Source: Strix aluco (Eukaryota > Chordata > Aves > Strigiformes > Strigidae). Taken from it: a stretch of 64,000 nt of DNA. A model generated the notes under the pieces. That model made no database searches, was not told the DNA's origin, and was given only the letters and a program-made list of their open reading frames with translations. A program made the position numbers and the translations under genes. This document shows positions 10,082-22,632 of the stretch, in pieces; within the stretch, counting starts at the first letter, position 1; every line of letters begins with the position of its first letter. The stretch is from contig NC_133946.1 in the NCBI RefSeq assembly GCF_031877795.1, forward strand, positions 12,499,144 to 12,563,143. Direction: 5' to 3'.

Positions 10082-13000
10082 CTAATCCGAGCCAGACGCC
10101 GATTCCTCCGAGCTGGGGGGCGGGCTGGCCACCCCCTCCTCCTCCGAGTCCTGCGGGCGGGGATGAGGTCAGGGCCGCAGGGATGAGGTCAGGGCCGTGG
10201 GGATGAGGTCAGGGCCGCGGGGATGAGGTCAGGGCCGCGGGGATGAGGTCAGGGCCGCAGCTCCCCACCTCTCCCATGCCCCACAGTGGGGCCAGGGTGA
10301 CAGCGGTGGCCTGGGGACGGCTGTAGCACACAGGCCACCCCCGCCCAGAGGGATGCGACCACGTCCCACACAGGAGGTACTGGAGGGTCCCAGCCCCTAC
10401 AGGGACGGGATTGGGAGGGGGCCACCCTCTAGAGACAAGGGGAGCTGGGCCAGGAGACCCCCCGCCCACCACCAGCCCTCCCTACCTCCTTCTTGCTCTC
10501 CCCGGAGGAGCTCTCATCGCTGGAGACAAACTCTTTGCTCTTGAAGCTCTCACTCATGTTCTTAGCAGGGGACTTGGTGGAGGACAGAGACCTGGAGGTG
10601 GCGCTTTTCTTCTCCGCTTTCCCCTTCATCTGCTTCTCCTGTTTCTTCTTCTTCTTTTTCGACCTCTCCCTGGGCAGGTCAGGAGGCCGAGGAGCAGCGT
10701 TACCCCGCTGAAAGCCCCCCAGCCCCATCTCTGGCACCTTGGCGGAGCCAAGGACGCTCCTCACACCCACCCAGCCCTGCTGAGGCCCAGCACCGCCGTG
10801 GCGGGGAACACCCCGATTCTGGAGGGCGAAGCCCCCCCCTCCAGCCCTCCCCGCTCTGCGCACTCACGCCTTGGAGCTCTCCGACTTGCCGCCCACGCTG
10901 TACTCCTTCATGGCCTTCTCGTAGTCCCTCCTGGCATCTTCTGCCTTGCGATCCCATTCCTGCAGCAAGAGCACGAGGTCAGTGGGGCCGTGTGTCCCTC
11001 CCGCCCCACGCCAGCGCTCCCCCTGCGTCCCTCACGCCTCGGATCCAGCCCACGCTCACCCCGCAGCTCGCCAGCCCCAGGATGTCACCTCCCCCCGTCC
11101 CATCTGCGGAGCACCCAGTTCCCGACACCAAGCAGGAGCCCCCCCAGGCCCAGGCTCAGCTCTCCCCACCAGCACGGTGACCCAAAGGCCCCGGGCCCCA
11201 CCTCCTTCTTCTCCTTGGACATGGCCTTCCAGAGCTCCCCGGCCTTCTTGGACAGGTCTGTGATGCTGATGCCAGGGTGGTCTGACTTGATCTTCTCGCG
11301 GTTGGCGTTCAGCCAGAGCATGTAAGCTGACATCGGCCGCTTGGGCGCGTTGGGGTCCTTCCCCTTCTTGCTCTAGAAGGCAGAGAGCGGAGAGAACACA
11401 GGTGAAAATAGCGCTTCAGGATATGGCGTAGTTGAGAACGGTCAGCGTTAGGTTAATGGTTGGACTGGATGATCTTCAGGGTCTTTTCCAACCTGGATGA
11501 CTCTGTGAAAAGCTGGCAGGGCACTGCTCACCCAACACCCCAGGACCTGGGGTCACCCCAGAACGTGGGGCCAGGTCTCTGCTCGCCTCCCCCACCCCAG
11601 CAGCGCCGTCCAGTCACACCCACCACAGCTGTGAGGGCGGGTTGTTGGAGACGAATCCCCCAACAACCAAAGGGCCTGGTTGTTTGGCAGGGACTCCACC
11701 GACACCCACGTGTGGCAAAGCCAGGCCTGGACAACCGACCCAGGCAGGGCAGCGCCCAGCGAGGCGGCCGTGGCAGAGGGCCGAGGTGAAGCAGTCGAGG
11801 GGCTGTGACCTGCATCCCCCTGGCGCTGCTCCCCCGAGGGAGCGCGACCTCTCCACCGCCCCTCACCTCCAGCTGCTTCTTGCGGGGCTTGCGGTCTTTG
11901 ACAATCTTGGCTTTCTTGGCTGGCTTCTTCTCGTCACGGTCGCTGTCGCCGTCACCGCTGGAGGAGCTGGCCGAGGCATTGCTGTCAAACCTGCACAGAG
12001 GTACTCGGCTTCAGCGACAGCTCAAGACTCCCACCCCGAAAAGGTGAAGCACGAGGTGGGGGAGATGTAGCAACCGCAAGCGGACAGCAAGACGTGCTCC
12101 CGAACTCTCCCAGCCCATAATAATTCGGAGCCTTCCTGAGCTGGAGCGGTTGTGTTTACGCTTAACAGCTCTCGGGGGATTCTCCTTCCACGAACATGGC
12201 TCATCATTTTCTGACTTCCTGTAAGTTTTAGGCACCCACAAGGCCCCACGGCCCAGCGCCACCAGGACCCTCCTCCTCCCCTCGGCCCCAACCTGGCCCT
12301 TTGCACCGGGGCAGGGGCAGCCATCCTCACACCCCTCTCCCCCTCCTCAGGATTTTAGGGAGCCGTGTCCCATCCTCCCGCTGTTCTCCCTTTGCCAGCC
12401 CAGACAGCCGAGGCTCGTCCCCAAGCCGCCTGATCCCCCGACTGCCCTTTGCTGACCCCTTCCAGCTGGGTCATGTCGTTGGAACTGCGTGAGCCCAGAA
12501 CCACACCCACGGTTTTTAAGCCCAAGGATTTATAAAGTGATACCGGCTGTGCCCGGAGGCGTTCACACAGCCCCACGTGACACCCCCAAACAGCACCTTC
12601 CAAAATCTGCCCCCAGTCAGACCCCTGCCCAGCCCCTACTCACTCTTCAGCCACGTCGTCATCCTCTTCTCCAGGGTTGAAGGACTCGTCTGGAAGGAGA
12701 GAGCGCAGGGGTCAGCTCAGAGCGAGGCGAGGACGGACAGGACTTACCCGAGAGGGGGAAAAGAACCAACCACCCAGGACAGCCCCCCCAGCAGTCCCCC
12801 AGGCCCCCCTGGCCTCCACCCTCACCCGTCTCCTCCCCAGAGCCGTCGCTGCTGTCGTTGGCGTTCTCCTCCCGAATCTTGCCCTCCTCCTTCATCCTCT
12901 CCAAGTAGGCGTCATGTTGGTCCTCGTCAGAGTCAGCATATTCATCGTAGCTCTGCTTCATACCCTGCAGGACAGGAAGCATGAGAGCCGCTCCCCGTGG

Positions 13001-16000
13001 CCCCCCCCCACCGGCACACACCCCCCCGGCTCTGGAAACTGCAACTCCTGGCATGCTCCTGGGCGGGCACAGCCCCCGACGCATGCACGGGTGGGGAGGA
13101 CGGGACCCCCACCATGTCCCTCCTCCGCCCCGTCAGGGCTCTGGAGAGAGGGTAGAGAAGTTATGAGTTAGGGGGGGCCCCTCTCGCAAATCATGCCAGG
13201 GTTACTGGGTTTAGTCAGGGACCACCACGGCCATGCAGAGGAAACCTGCACCAGGAGGAGGAAGAGGAGAAAGAGGAAGGGATATCGCACGGACCTTTTT
13301 CCTCTACAAGGGCAAGGAGAGAAAAGAGAGGTGAAAAGAAAAAAAAAGGGGAAAAGCGGCAAAATTCTGGAGAGAAGACCGCCCGCAGCCCTCTCCCCAG
13401 GCCCCCGGCGGGGCGGCGGTTCCGGCCCCACTCCACAGGTACCTCCTTGAGGCCTCGGTTCTTGATATTCAGCTTCTTGGCATTGACGAAGTCGAAGAGC
13501 TTCCCATACTCCTCCCTGCAGGAGAAGCGGGGCGGTCAGGGGCTGGGTGGGGGGCAGCGGGCAACCAGGGGGGGGCCGCTGCACGCCCCGCACCCACCTC
13601 TCGATGCTGCTGAAGGTGTACTGTGTGCCCTGCTTGGTCTCGATCTCGAAGTCGAAGGAGCGGGTGGTGGTGGTGCCGCGGGCGAAGTTGACGAAGGAGA
13701 TCTCGTCGAAGCGGATGTGCACAGGCGGCTTGTGCACGTAGATGAAGCCACGCTCCAGCGGATAGAGCAGCCCCGAGCTGGCCTTGTAGGAGCAGGTGAT
13801 GCACTGGGCACCGGAGTGGCTGGAGGGAAACACAACCATCTGAGCGCCGCAGAGAGCAAACACCCCCCCTCCGCAGGACAGAGCAGCCCGGCAGCCACTC
13901 CCCGGCACGAAGCCCCTTCTCCCCAAATGCAGGAACAAGAGGGAAGGAGAGGGGCTGGTCCTGCTGCCAGGCAGGGACCTCAGAGAGCTGGGCTCAGACC
14001 ACCACACCGGCAGCCCCTCCTGCCCAGGGAGGATGGGGCTTTGCCGCTCTCCCCAGCAGGGGGCTCGCGGGATGCCTCACCCCTGGAAGTTGCCAGGGAC
14101 CGTGATCTTGCGGTTCACCAGCGCCTTCATGACCCGGCTGACCATCTCGTAGAGGGAGCCCGACATGTTCTTGGTGAGCCGCCCCTCGAAGCGCTTCTCC
14201 ACCTCCTCCCTGCGTGGCCGAAGGAGAGGGCAGCCATGAGAGCGGGCACCCAGGAGGTTCGGTACCTCCCTCCTGGCTCCCCACAGCCCACCAGATCCAG
14301 GGAGGGCCTCGGGGACATGGCCTCAAACTCACTCGTTCATGTTGAGGGTGAGAGAAATGTCCTCATCCTTGGAGAAGAGCAGGATAAGGAAGTGGTAGCG
14401 GGTCTGGCCTTGCTTTATCGGGGGGTCCAGGCTGATCTGAAAAAGAGGAGAAAGCGAGGAGCTGAAATCCCCCAAGTCCACGGCCCTGGGGGAGGGAGGG
14501 CCCCTCGTCCCCTCCGCACCACAAAGAACATCTGCCGCTGGTCCTTGTGCGGGAGCAGGAAGAGGCGCAGCACGGTCGTGTAGGGGATCTTGTAGTCGAA
14601 GGTCTTGCCGTGGAGGTGCAGGAAGGTGGGGTAGATACGGATGTCGTAGCGCCCGCGAGGCGTGAGACACTGCAGCTCCCGGAAAATGCAGATGGCGTCT
14701 CCGGTGGCCTGGATCACGTCCGCCTTGGAGAGGACATTCTGAGCGAAGGCCTGCAAGGGAAGAGGGTTACGGGGTACCCAGGCACCTCCCTGCCTGACCC
14801 GCTGCACCCATTGCCCCCCGCTCACCTCCACGGGGTCCACACCATCCTCCTGGGTCGGGGGCACGTAGAATCGAACCTCCATGAGCGAGACCTCGGCGTC
14901 ATCGTTCTGGTGGAACTCCAGGGTCACCTCATTCTTGCCCGTCGTGCACTGGGAGACGTTGCTGAGGGGGATCTCGAACACCGGCTGCTCCCCGATGTCG
15001 AAGGAGAGCAGCTGCCCTGCAGCGGCGGCAGCGGAGGCGCAGCCCGTCACCGCAGGCTCAGAGCCGCCGCGCGGCGAGGGGGGACCCCGAGGACACCGCC
15101 AGCAAGCGGGTCACTGCCCGGGGCACCGTCCAGGTGCTGCCGGGAAACCGTCCCAGCCGCCAGCCCAGCCCCAGTGCCCCGCAGCCCCGCAGGTTCCCAT
15201 CCCCAGTAACGGCAGTGCCACGACTCACCTCCAAACCTCACTGTCCCCCAATTCCAACCCTTCACGCACAGGTCCTTCTCCGCCAGCTCCAGGCGATAGT
15301 GCGCCTTGAAGAAATCTGAGAGCTTATCAAATTCCTGGGCCAGGGCGAGAATGGGGGAACGTCTGTTAGAAACCACCACGCAGAGGCGGGTGCTGCCCAG
15401 AGCTCGGAACGGGGGTGCAGCCCCGCCCCGCACAAGGGAAACAGCAAACAAAAAGGGGGGTCGGAGCTGTTTTTGGGGGTTCAGCGCTGTCAGACGCGCA
15501 GGGAGCGCAGCTCAACGCGGGACAAGCACAAGCTGGCAAGAGAAGAGATGCCAGCCGGGGGCAAGGATGGGCCACGGAGGTGGGGGCTGGGGCACTCACC
15601 GATTCCCGGAAACCATCATATTTGTAGACGTGGCCGTTCTTGGTGAGCAGCTTGAGGCCATGACCGAGCGCCACACGCCGCCACACGCCCTCGGCCAGCT
15701 CCGAGGCCTGGATGTTGTCCACCTTCCCCGTCTTGCTGTTCTTGAAGATGACGCCTTGGCGGCTCAGTCGCAGCCGCCCATCGTTCTGCCGGGAGAGGCA
15801 GGTGTGAGGTGGAGGAACAGCTCAATGACACTGACAGGCTCCGGAACAGGCAACCGCCGCCCTTTGGGCGCAACAGGCGGCTGCACAACCCCTCCAAGCG
15901 AAACAAAATGAGGCAACTTCCCCAACCGCCCACCAGCTTGAGTCCTCACCACCCCAGTTCAGGATTCAAGCAGCCACAAGACAGCCGCCCTCGGTGTCGC

Positions 16001-16513
16001 TGCACTGCTGTAGCTCTGCCAGGCTTTTGGGGACAACATCCCAAAAGCCAAAGGGTTAAAGGTGACCCAGAAAGACCACGAGCCCCCCCGGCCCGCTCCC
16101 CCGCGCTGCAACAGGCCGATGGCCAACAGGCAGCCCTCTGGCCGCAGCTCGGGCGGACACAGCGGGCTGGCATCCCTTATTCCCACTCCTGGAAGCATTC
16201 CCAACCGCAGCCTCGCTCGCTCTGAATCGGGCTGGCACTAAAAGCCCCCGTTGATGCTCCCCAATGCTTCAGCCCCGGAAACGCGGCGCCTCCGCTCCCC
16301 GCTCTGGGGCCAGATCAGCAAAACCGTCGCTGCCAGGACAAGGCGACGTTGGGGTGGGGGCAGTGCCCGGCTGGGAGAGCCAGCCTGGATGCCACATGCC
16401 GCCCGCTGGGGCCCAAGCGGGGCTCCCCAGGGCCCATGCCCCCCCCCCAGCCCACTCACCATGGATCCCTTCACCTCCTGGTAAATCTCGTTGAACTCCA
16501 GCGTGTCGGCCAT
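10082..16513 (-). CDS. SSRP1: SSRP1, HMG-box subunit of the FACT histone chaperone
   Basis: Sixteen coding exons on the minus strand: 16513-16460, 15785-15600, 15334-15229, 15016-14826, 14750-14520, 14436-14333, 14209-14081, 13819-13598, 13515-13443, 12964-12826, 12689-12644, 11990-11867, 11372-11202, 10959-10868, 10669-10486 and 10150-10082. All phases match; the total of 2,121 bases gives 706 residues (human 709). Order of domains: N-terminal dimerisation domain from MADTLEFNEIYQEVKGSM, double PH-like middle domain, acidic serine-rich linker (ADSDEDQHDAYLERMKEEGK), HMG box (DPNAPKRPMSAYMLWLNANR), then a Ser/Lys tail ending SASGSD. With SPT16 it forms FACT, which handles H2A-H2B and H3-H4 during transcription and replication in the nucleus (established). 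Every diagnostic stretch is conserved. Confidence 0.98.
10161..10260. repeat. 20-bp tandem repeat in the last SSRP1 intron
   Basis: Five near-perfect copies of GGATGAGGTCAGGGCCGCGG lie immediately upstream (minus sense) of the last splice acceptor. Each copy carries an AGGTCA nuclear-receptor half-site; whether this is functional is unknown. Confidence 0.9.
11411..11518 (+). mobile_element. CR1 LINE 3'-end fragment in an SSRP1 intron
   Basis: GGTTGGACTGGATGATCTTC followed by GGTCTTTTCCAACCTGGATG matches the conserved 3' end of avian CR1 elements, including the degenerate terminal ATTCTATG-like words. Only about 100 bases remain, 5'-truncated as is typical of CR1. Confidence 0.85.
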
Positions 16514-17520
16514 GGCGGCTGGGGGAGGCGGCGGCACCGGGGGATGGGGAGGGGAAGGAGGCCGAGCGCAGCGAGTGGTTCAGCGCCCCCCCAGCGCTCA
16601 TGCCCCGGCCAGGGCAGAGGGGACGGACGGGGACAGCGGAGCTGCGGGGGGAGAGGAGGGTGAGCGGGGCTGGGCACGGCGGCCCCCCGGGGGAAGATGG
16701 CTTCCGCGGGGGGAGGCTCCGCCAGCGCAGCCACGCCGACACCCCCGAAACCAAACCTCCGTCCCCCCAAACCCGCTCCCGCCTCAGCGCCGCTCTCCTC
16801 TTCCCCGCCCCCCCGCCCCGCGGGACTCCACTGCCTCTGGGGGCGTCACCGACCCACTCGCGGGGGGCGACCCAGACCCCCCCGGGGCCCTCTTCTCCCC
16901 CCTCCCCAGATGGGCCGCAGCCCCACGGCCTTCCCCGGCGCCCTCCCCCCGGCTTCGGCGTGTGTGTCCCCCCGCCCCGCCCTCGGTCCCTCCAGCCCTG
17001 CCCTCCCCCTCTTCAGTGCCCCCCCGCACCCCAAACTCCCCCCCCCCGCTGCTCCCAGCCCCCAAATCCCCCCCGGCCACAGCCCTCCCCCGGGGCCTAA
17101 AGGCCTCCCCCCCATCCCGGGCCTGTCGTTCCCCCTCCCCGGGACCCCAAACACCCCCCCCCCGGGCCCCGCGGCCCCCCCCGGCCCAGCCCCCCCCGCA
17201 CCGCCGCCACTTTTCCCGCCTGCGCAACACGAACCTCGCGCGGAGCCTCCCCCCGCCGCCGCCGCCGCCGCCACCGCCGGAAGCCGCCCCCACTTCCGCC
17301 ATAGAGAGGAGGCGCCGCTCTGGGCGCCACGGCGGGGCCACAGAGCGCCGGGAGGACTCCGGCTAGAGAGGACGCGGCGTCCCACGCCCGCCTCGCCATA
17401 GAGGTGGCGAAGGGGGGGGTTGGCGAGGGGCTAGAGCGGCCGCTCCTCCCGGCCCCCCCCCCCCGGCGCGCTGCCTCTCCCGGTACCATAGAGAGGCGGG
17501 AGGCCTCCGGCCGGAGGGGC
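16514..17520. promoter_or_regulatory. SSRP1 upstream CpG island
   Basis: CpG-dense sequence upstream of the SSRP1 start codon, with a CCG-triplet tract at 17251-17278 and no TATA box. Between 17,299 and 17,500 it holds three copies of CCATAGAG(A)G and related CCACAGAG and CTAGAGAGG words. Beyond about 17.6 kb the CpG-island character fades into C-rich low-complexity DNA. Long ORFs in both strands are composition artefacts. Confidence 0.6.
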
Positions 17521-17904
17521 GCCCCCTACTGGGCAGCGCCGGGTGATCCCCGTGACGTCACCGCGAGGGGTTGGGGGGTGAGGGGGGGAAGCACCCCACA
17601 ACTGAGACACCCCCCCCAAAACGGGGGCACGGAAAAAATGGGAGCGCCCCAAAAAGGAGGCGCCCCCAAACCCTGGGGGCTGCACACACTCCCCCCCATC
17701 AGCACCCACACAAACACCCCAGGGACCCCCCAAACCCGCCCCCCCTGCGCCCCAACGCGGGGCTGCCCCGGCCCCGCCCGCGTGCCCCGAGGCGGGAGCC
17801 CCGGCGGGGGGGGGCCCCGCCCCAGGACCCCCCCGGAGCCCCCATCCCCCCAGGAAGGGGGCGCGGCCCCTCCCTCCCCCGGGCGCTGCCTCCGCCCTGC
17901 CCCC

Positions 17905-18120
17905 GCCCTCCTCCCGCCCTGCCCGCACTACCCCCGCTGCCTGTACCCCTGCCTGCTCCCGCCGTGCCCACACCAGCCTCTGCTGCCTGTACCCCTGCCT
18001 GTGCCCCTGCCTGCTCCCGCCGTGCCCACATCGCCCCTCGCCGCCTGTACCCCTGCCTGTACCCCTGCCGACCCCCGCCCTGCCCGCACCACCCCTGGCT
18101 GCCTGTACCCCTGCCCGCCC
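17905..18120. repeat. Degenerate minisatellite at the P2RX3 5' end
   Basis: CTGCCTGTACCCCTGCC alternates with TGCTCCCGCCGTGCCCACA-like words over about 200 bases, ending six bases before the proposed P2RX3 start codon. It is probably 5' UTR or proximal promoter. Confidence 0.75.
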
Positions 18121-18125
18121 TGCCC

Positions 18126-21100
18126 ATGCCCCCCCCGCGCCCCAGCACCCGCTGGGTGACCGACTTCTTCTCCTACGAGACCACCAAGTCGGTGGTGGTG
18201 AAGAGCTGGGTGGTGGGGGCCGTCAACCGCGGCGTGCAGCTCCTCATCCTCGCTTACTTCGTCGGGTGAGACCCCCCCCCGGGGACCCCCCCACCCGCCG
18301 TCACCCCTCCTCGCCCAGGGCATCGCTTGGTGACGAGCGGGTGGCAGCGGGGTGACGGGGGGGGCTGCCGCGAGGGACACCCGTGGGATGACAAGGGGAG
18401 TGGGGGGGTGACAGCGAGGGGACAGCCTGGACGGGGGGACAGGGCGGAGGGGGGGCGGCCGGGCCAGGAGCTGCGGGTGACAGTGCGGGTAATGGGGGCG
18501 GAGGAGGGACAGGCGAGGGGGTGACAAGTGTGTCAGCGCCGGGAACGTCAGGTGTGCCGACACGGGTGACACGACGGGGACAACCAGGGGAGCGCGTCGG
18601 TGCAGGTGACACGACGGGAACAGCCAGGGGAGCGTCTTGGTGCGGGTGACAAGCGTCTGTGGGTGATAAAGAGGGGCGGGAGCAGCAGCACGGCCTCGGC
18701 GGGTGACAGAGGGGGGGTCTCTGCACCCGGGTCCTCCCCGGGGGGTGACAGAGACCACCGGCAGGGCGCGGGGGGGTGACAAGCGCCTGTCGGAGGACCG
18801 ACAGCCACTCGGGTGGGCAGACCCGGGTGCCCCAGGGCTCCGGCAGCTCCGGGGGTGACGGGGGGGGCGCAGTCAGGTCCCGTGGGGGGGGCGGGGGGAT
18901 GACTGTCCCCACCCGCTGCGGGTGTCGTCCCAGCTGGGTGTTCCTCCATGAGAAAGCCTACCAGGTGCGGGACACCGTCATCGAGTCCTCGGTGGTGACC
19001 AAGGTCAAGGGCATCGGGCGCTACGCCGGCCGGGTGCTGGATACGGCCGACTACGTCACCCCCCACCAGGTGAGGGGGGGCCGGGTCCCTCCCCTGCCTC
19101 AGTTTCCCCTCCCGGATGGAGCGGGGGAGGGTGTCAGGGTGACGGTGACGTGTCCCCCCCCCAGGGCACCTCGGTGTTCGTGGTGGTCACCAAGCAGATC
19201 CTGACGGAGAACCAGGCGCAGGGCGTCTGCCCGGAGGTGCGGGGGGGGGGGCTGGGGGGTGCACCCCGGGCTGACACCCCCCCCCCCGTGGCCCCCGCCC
19301 CGGCTCACCGCCCCCCCCTGCAGAGCGAAGCCGAGTACCGCTGCACGGCCGACCGCGACTGCCGGGGGAAGGGCCCCGCCACGGGCAGCGGTGAGGGGGG
19401 ACCCCGCCCCGGGGCTGGGGGGGGGCCGGGGGGGTGCTGAGCCCCCCCCCCGCGCTGATGGGCGGTCCGGCAGGGGTGCTGACGGGGCGCTGCGTCCCCT
19501 ACAACGGGACCCTGCGCACCTGCGAGATCCGGGGCTGGTGCCCACCCGAGGTGGACACCGTGGACGTGTGAGTGTGACCGGGGTGACACGGGGGGGCGGG
19601 GGCGCGTGTCACTCCACTCTGTGTCCCCAGGGACACCCCCCTCTCTTCCCCCCCCCCCCCACTCCCGCTCCAGACCCGTCATGCTGGAGGCCGAGAACTT
19701 CACCCTCTTCATCAAGAACAGCATCCGCTTCCCGCTCTTCGGCTTCGAGAAGTGAGTGGTGCGGGGACACGGGGACACGGGGCCGGTGGCTGGCTGGTGG
19801 CCATGACCCCCCCACACCGTGTGTGTCCCCCCCCCAGGGCCAACCTGCCGCCCCCCGGCAGCGGGGGGGAGCTGGGGCGGTGCCGGTTCCACCCCGAGCT
19901 GCAGCCCCTCTGCCCCATCCTGCGCCTGGGGGACGTGGTGCGCATGGCCGGGCAGGACTTCCCCACGCTGGCCGCCACCGTGAGCGGGGACACGGCGACA
20001 CGGAGGGGGGCGCGGGGATGTGGGACAGGGGGTGGGGGACACGGGGATGTGGGGACACAGGGACACAAGACAGGGTGGGAGACACGGGGACACGGCGGGG
20101 GGGTGGGGGACAGGGACTGGGGCACACGGGGACACGGTGGAGGGGCCGGTGGGGGGGTGCAGGTGCGTGGGACAGGGGGTGGGGGACACGAGGACATGGG
20201 ACAGGGGATGGGGACACGGAGGTGTGGGATGTAGGGACACGGGGACACGGAGATGTGGGAGTGGGGACACGGGGACATAGACGGGGGTGGGGGACACGGT
20301 GGAGGGGCGGGTGGGGGGGCACGGGGGCGTGGGACAGGGGGTGGGGGACACGGAGGTGTGGGATGTGGGGACACGGGGACATAGACAGGGGGTGGGCGAC
20401 ACGGGAATGTGAGACAGAGTGGGGGACATGGGGATGTGGGGACACAGGGATGTGGGACAGGGGATGGGGGACACAGGGACACAAGATGGGGTGGGGGACA
20501 CGGGACATGGGGACATGGGCAGAGGGTGGGGGACACGGAGATGTGGGATGGGGGACATGGGGACGTGAGACGGGATGTGAGCATGTGGGACAGGGGATGG
20601 GGGACACGGGACGTGAGGGAACAGGGATGTGGGACGTGGGGACACGGGGATGTGGGACTTGGGGCTGTGGTGGGGGGGCTGTGAGGACCCGGGGTGTGGG
20701 GCTGTGGGGCCGCGGAGCCGCGTGCGATGGCGGCTGACACGGGGGGGGGCAGGGGGGGGTGCTGGGCATCAAGATCGGGTGGGTGTGTGACCTGGACCGC
20801 GCCTGGGAGCGCTGCCTGCCCCGCTACTCCTTCACCCGCCTGGACGGCCGCGCCCGCGCCCCCGCGCCCGCCCCCGGCTACAACTTCAGGTACGGCCCCA
20901 CCGCCGCCCGGGGACACGCGTGTCACACGTGTGTGTCACACGCGTGTGCGCAGCCCGGCACGGCCCCACGTCCCCGCGCAGGCACGCCCGGTACTACCGC
21001 TGGCAGGACGGCACCGAGCGTCGCACCCTCACCAAGGCCTTCGGCATCCGCTTCGACGTCCTGGTGTACGGAAACGTAGGTGGGGGGCTCGGGGGGTCCC

Positions 21101-21873
21101 GGGGGTGCGGGGACGGGGGGGTGGGGACCCCCCCCCACCAACGGGGGTCTCTGCACCCCCAGGCTGGGAAGTTCGGCATCATCCCCACCCTCATCAACAC
21201 GGTGGCAGCTTTCACCTCCATCGGTGTGGTGAGTTGTGGCCGTTCTCAGCCCCTGTGTGGTGGCATTTCCTGGGGGGGGCGGGGGGGCTTGGGAGAGGCC
21301 CTGTGCACCCCACAAGTGTGGGGCGGGGGGGGGGCAGTGATACCCCATCATGACTGGGAGGAGGATGGAGGAAAACCACAGAGCCATGGGGCACGGGGAC
21401 ACAGCCAAGCCCCACAGTGACGGCAGCCTGGCTCCGGGAGGGGCTATGGGGCATCAGGGGGGTGCCCCATATTGCGGGGCCCCCCCACCCCAACGCTGCC
21501 GCCCCCAGGGCACGGTGCTGTGCGACATCATCCTGCTCAACTTCCTGAAGGGAGCCGAGCACTACAAGGCCCGCAAATTCGAGGAGGTCAGTCAGGGGGA
21601 CTGGGGGTGCCATGGGGCTGGGGGTGCCGTGGGGCTGGGGGTGCTGGGGGGCTGGGCGGTACGGGGGACGTGCAGGCAGGGCCCCTGCCCATCCCCGGTG
21701 CCCCGGCCGTGGGGCAGGGACTGACCCAGCGCCCACCCTCTGCCCCACAGGTGCCAGAGGTCGGGGTGCCCGCGCCCCCCGCCAGCCCCACGGCATGTCC
21801 CCCCGCGGCGCTGGGGGGCTGCAGCCGAGACAAACACTCCACCGACTCGGGCACCTTCTCCCTCGGGCTGTAG
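18126..21873 (+). CDS. P2RX3: P2RX3, ATP-gated P2X3 cation channel
   Basis: Twelve exons: 18126-18265, 18934-19069, 19165-19236, 19324-19390, 19474-19567, 19674-19751, 19838-19979, 20753-20889, 20982-21075, 21163-21228, 21509-21586 and 21751-21873. Phases all agree; 1,227 bases give 408 residues (human 397). Visible hallmarks: [16 protein letters not shown] with the conserved T-x-K site, TM1 around [19 protein letters not shown]-binding lysines in VVTKVKG, ten ectodomain cysteines, NFR, the [13 protein letters not shown] strand, TM2 [18 protein letters not shown] and the Y-x-x-x-K trafficking motif (YKARK). It forms trimers in sensory neurons and taste afferents (family knowledge). The start ATG is the last in-frame one before TRWVTDFF; an upstream start cannot be excluded in the C-rich 5' sequence. 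Differences from human are mostly in the Cys-rich head and C-terminal tail. Confidence 0.96.
19985..20690. repeat. Minisatellite filling P2RX3 intron 7
   Basis: The 773-base intron consists almost wholly of GGGGACACGGGGATGTGGGACA-like words in irregular higher-order units of about 30-60 bases. The plus strand is strongly G-rich with many GGGG runs, so G-quadruplexes are likely. ORFs on both strands are artefacts. Confidence 0.85.
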
Positions 21874-22264
21874 TCCCGGGCGCCGTGGGGCAGCCCCCCC
21901 CGCCCCGCCCCCCCTGCCCCCCCCTGCCAGCCCCGGGGTGCCCCAGCCCTGTCCCAGTGTCCCCAGTGCCCCCCCCCTCCCCGACCCAGGCGCCCAGCAC
22001 TCCCCTCAGCCGTGGGGTCCCACCCCATGTCCCCCGGGTCCCCTCAGCTCCCACATCTCTGGCCGGGGGGGGGGCTGGGGGCCCCCCAGGGCTGGGTGCT
22101 GCTTCCTGGGGCAGTGGGTGCTGTTGGGTGCCAGGGGTGACACCCCAAACCCCCCAGATGGGTGCTGGGGGCGAGTGGGCTGCCGGGGGCCACCCCTGTG
22201 TGACCCCCGTGACACCTCCCTGCTCCCAGCTGACCCCACACTGGGGGGCCGCACCCCCCACCCC

Positions 22265-22270
22265 AATAAA
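22265..22270 (+). terminator. P2RX3 polyadenylation signal
   Basis: AATAAA 392 bases after the P2RX3 stop codon. The convergent lectin gene has its own signal about 370 bases further on. Confidence 0.85.
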
Positions 22271-22632
22271 CCTTTGGCTCACAGCACTCGCCCGTCTCCA
22301 GCCTGGAGGGGGGGGTGAGGGGTGGTTGGGGGGGTCTGACGGGGAGGGTTGGGGGCGCGGGGGGTAGAGGAGGGGGAGGTCAGGGCGATGCCACCAATTT
22401 GGGGTGTCCAGGGGGGCCAGTGTCAGGGCAGGGGACCCTGTGCCCCCCCCATTGCCCACACAAGGGCTGTGCAGGATACAAGGGGCACCCAACACCCCCC
22501 CCCCCCCCCCGTGCATCCCTGGATGCCTCCCACCCCCCGTTACAGCCCCAGCACCCACGCCGGGGCCACCCCAGGACCCCCCACCCACCTGCCCAGGGCC
22601 CAGACACGGAGATGGGTGCTAAAAGCTGAAAC

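Noticed and set aside
16491-17401. Long overlapping Pro/Arg-rich ORFs upstream of SSRP1
   Set aside because: CpG-island composition keeps all frames open; there is no domain, no splice support and no conserved motif.
19305-20926. Minus-strand ORFs of 387-446 residues rich in HVPVSPT words
   Set aside because: They are read through the P2RX3 intron 7 minisatellite on the opposite strand.
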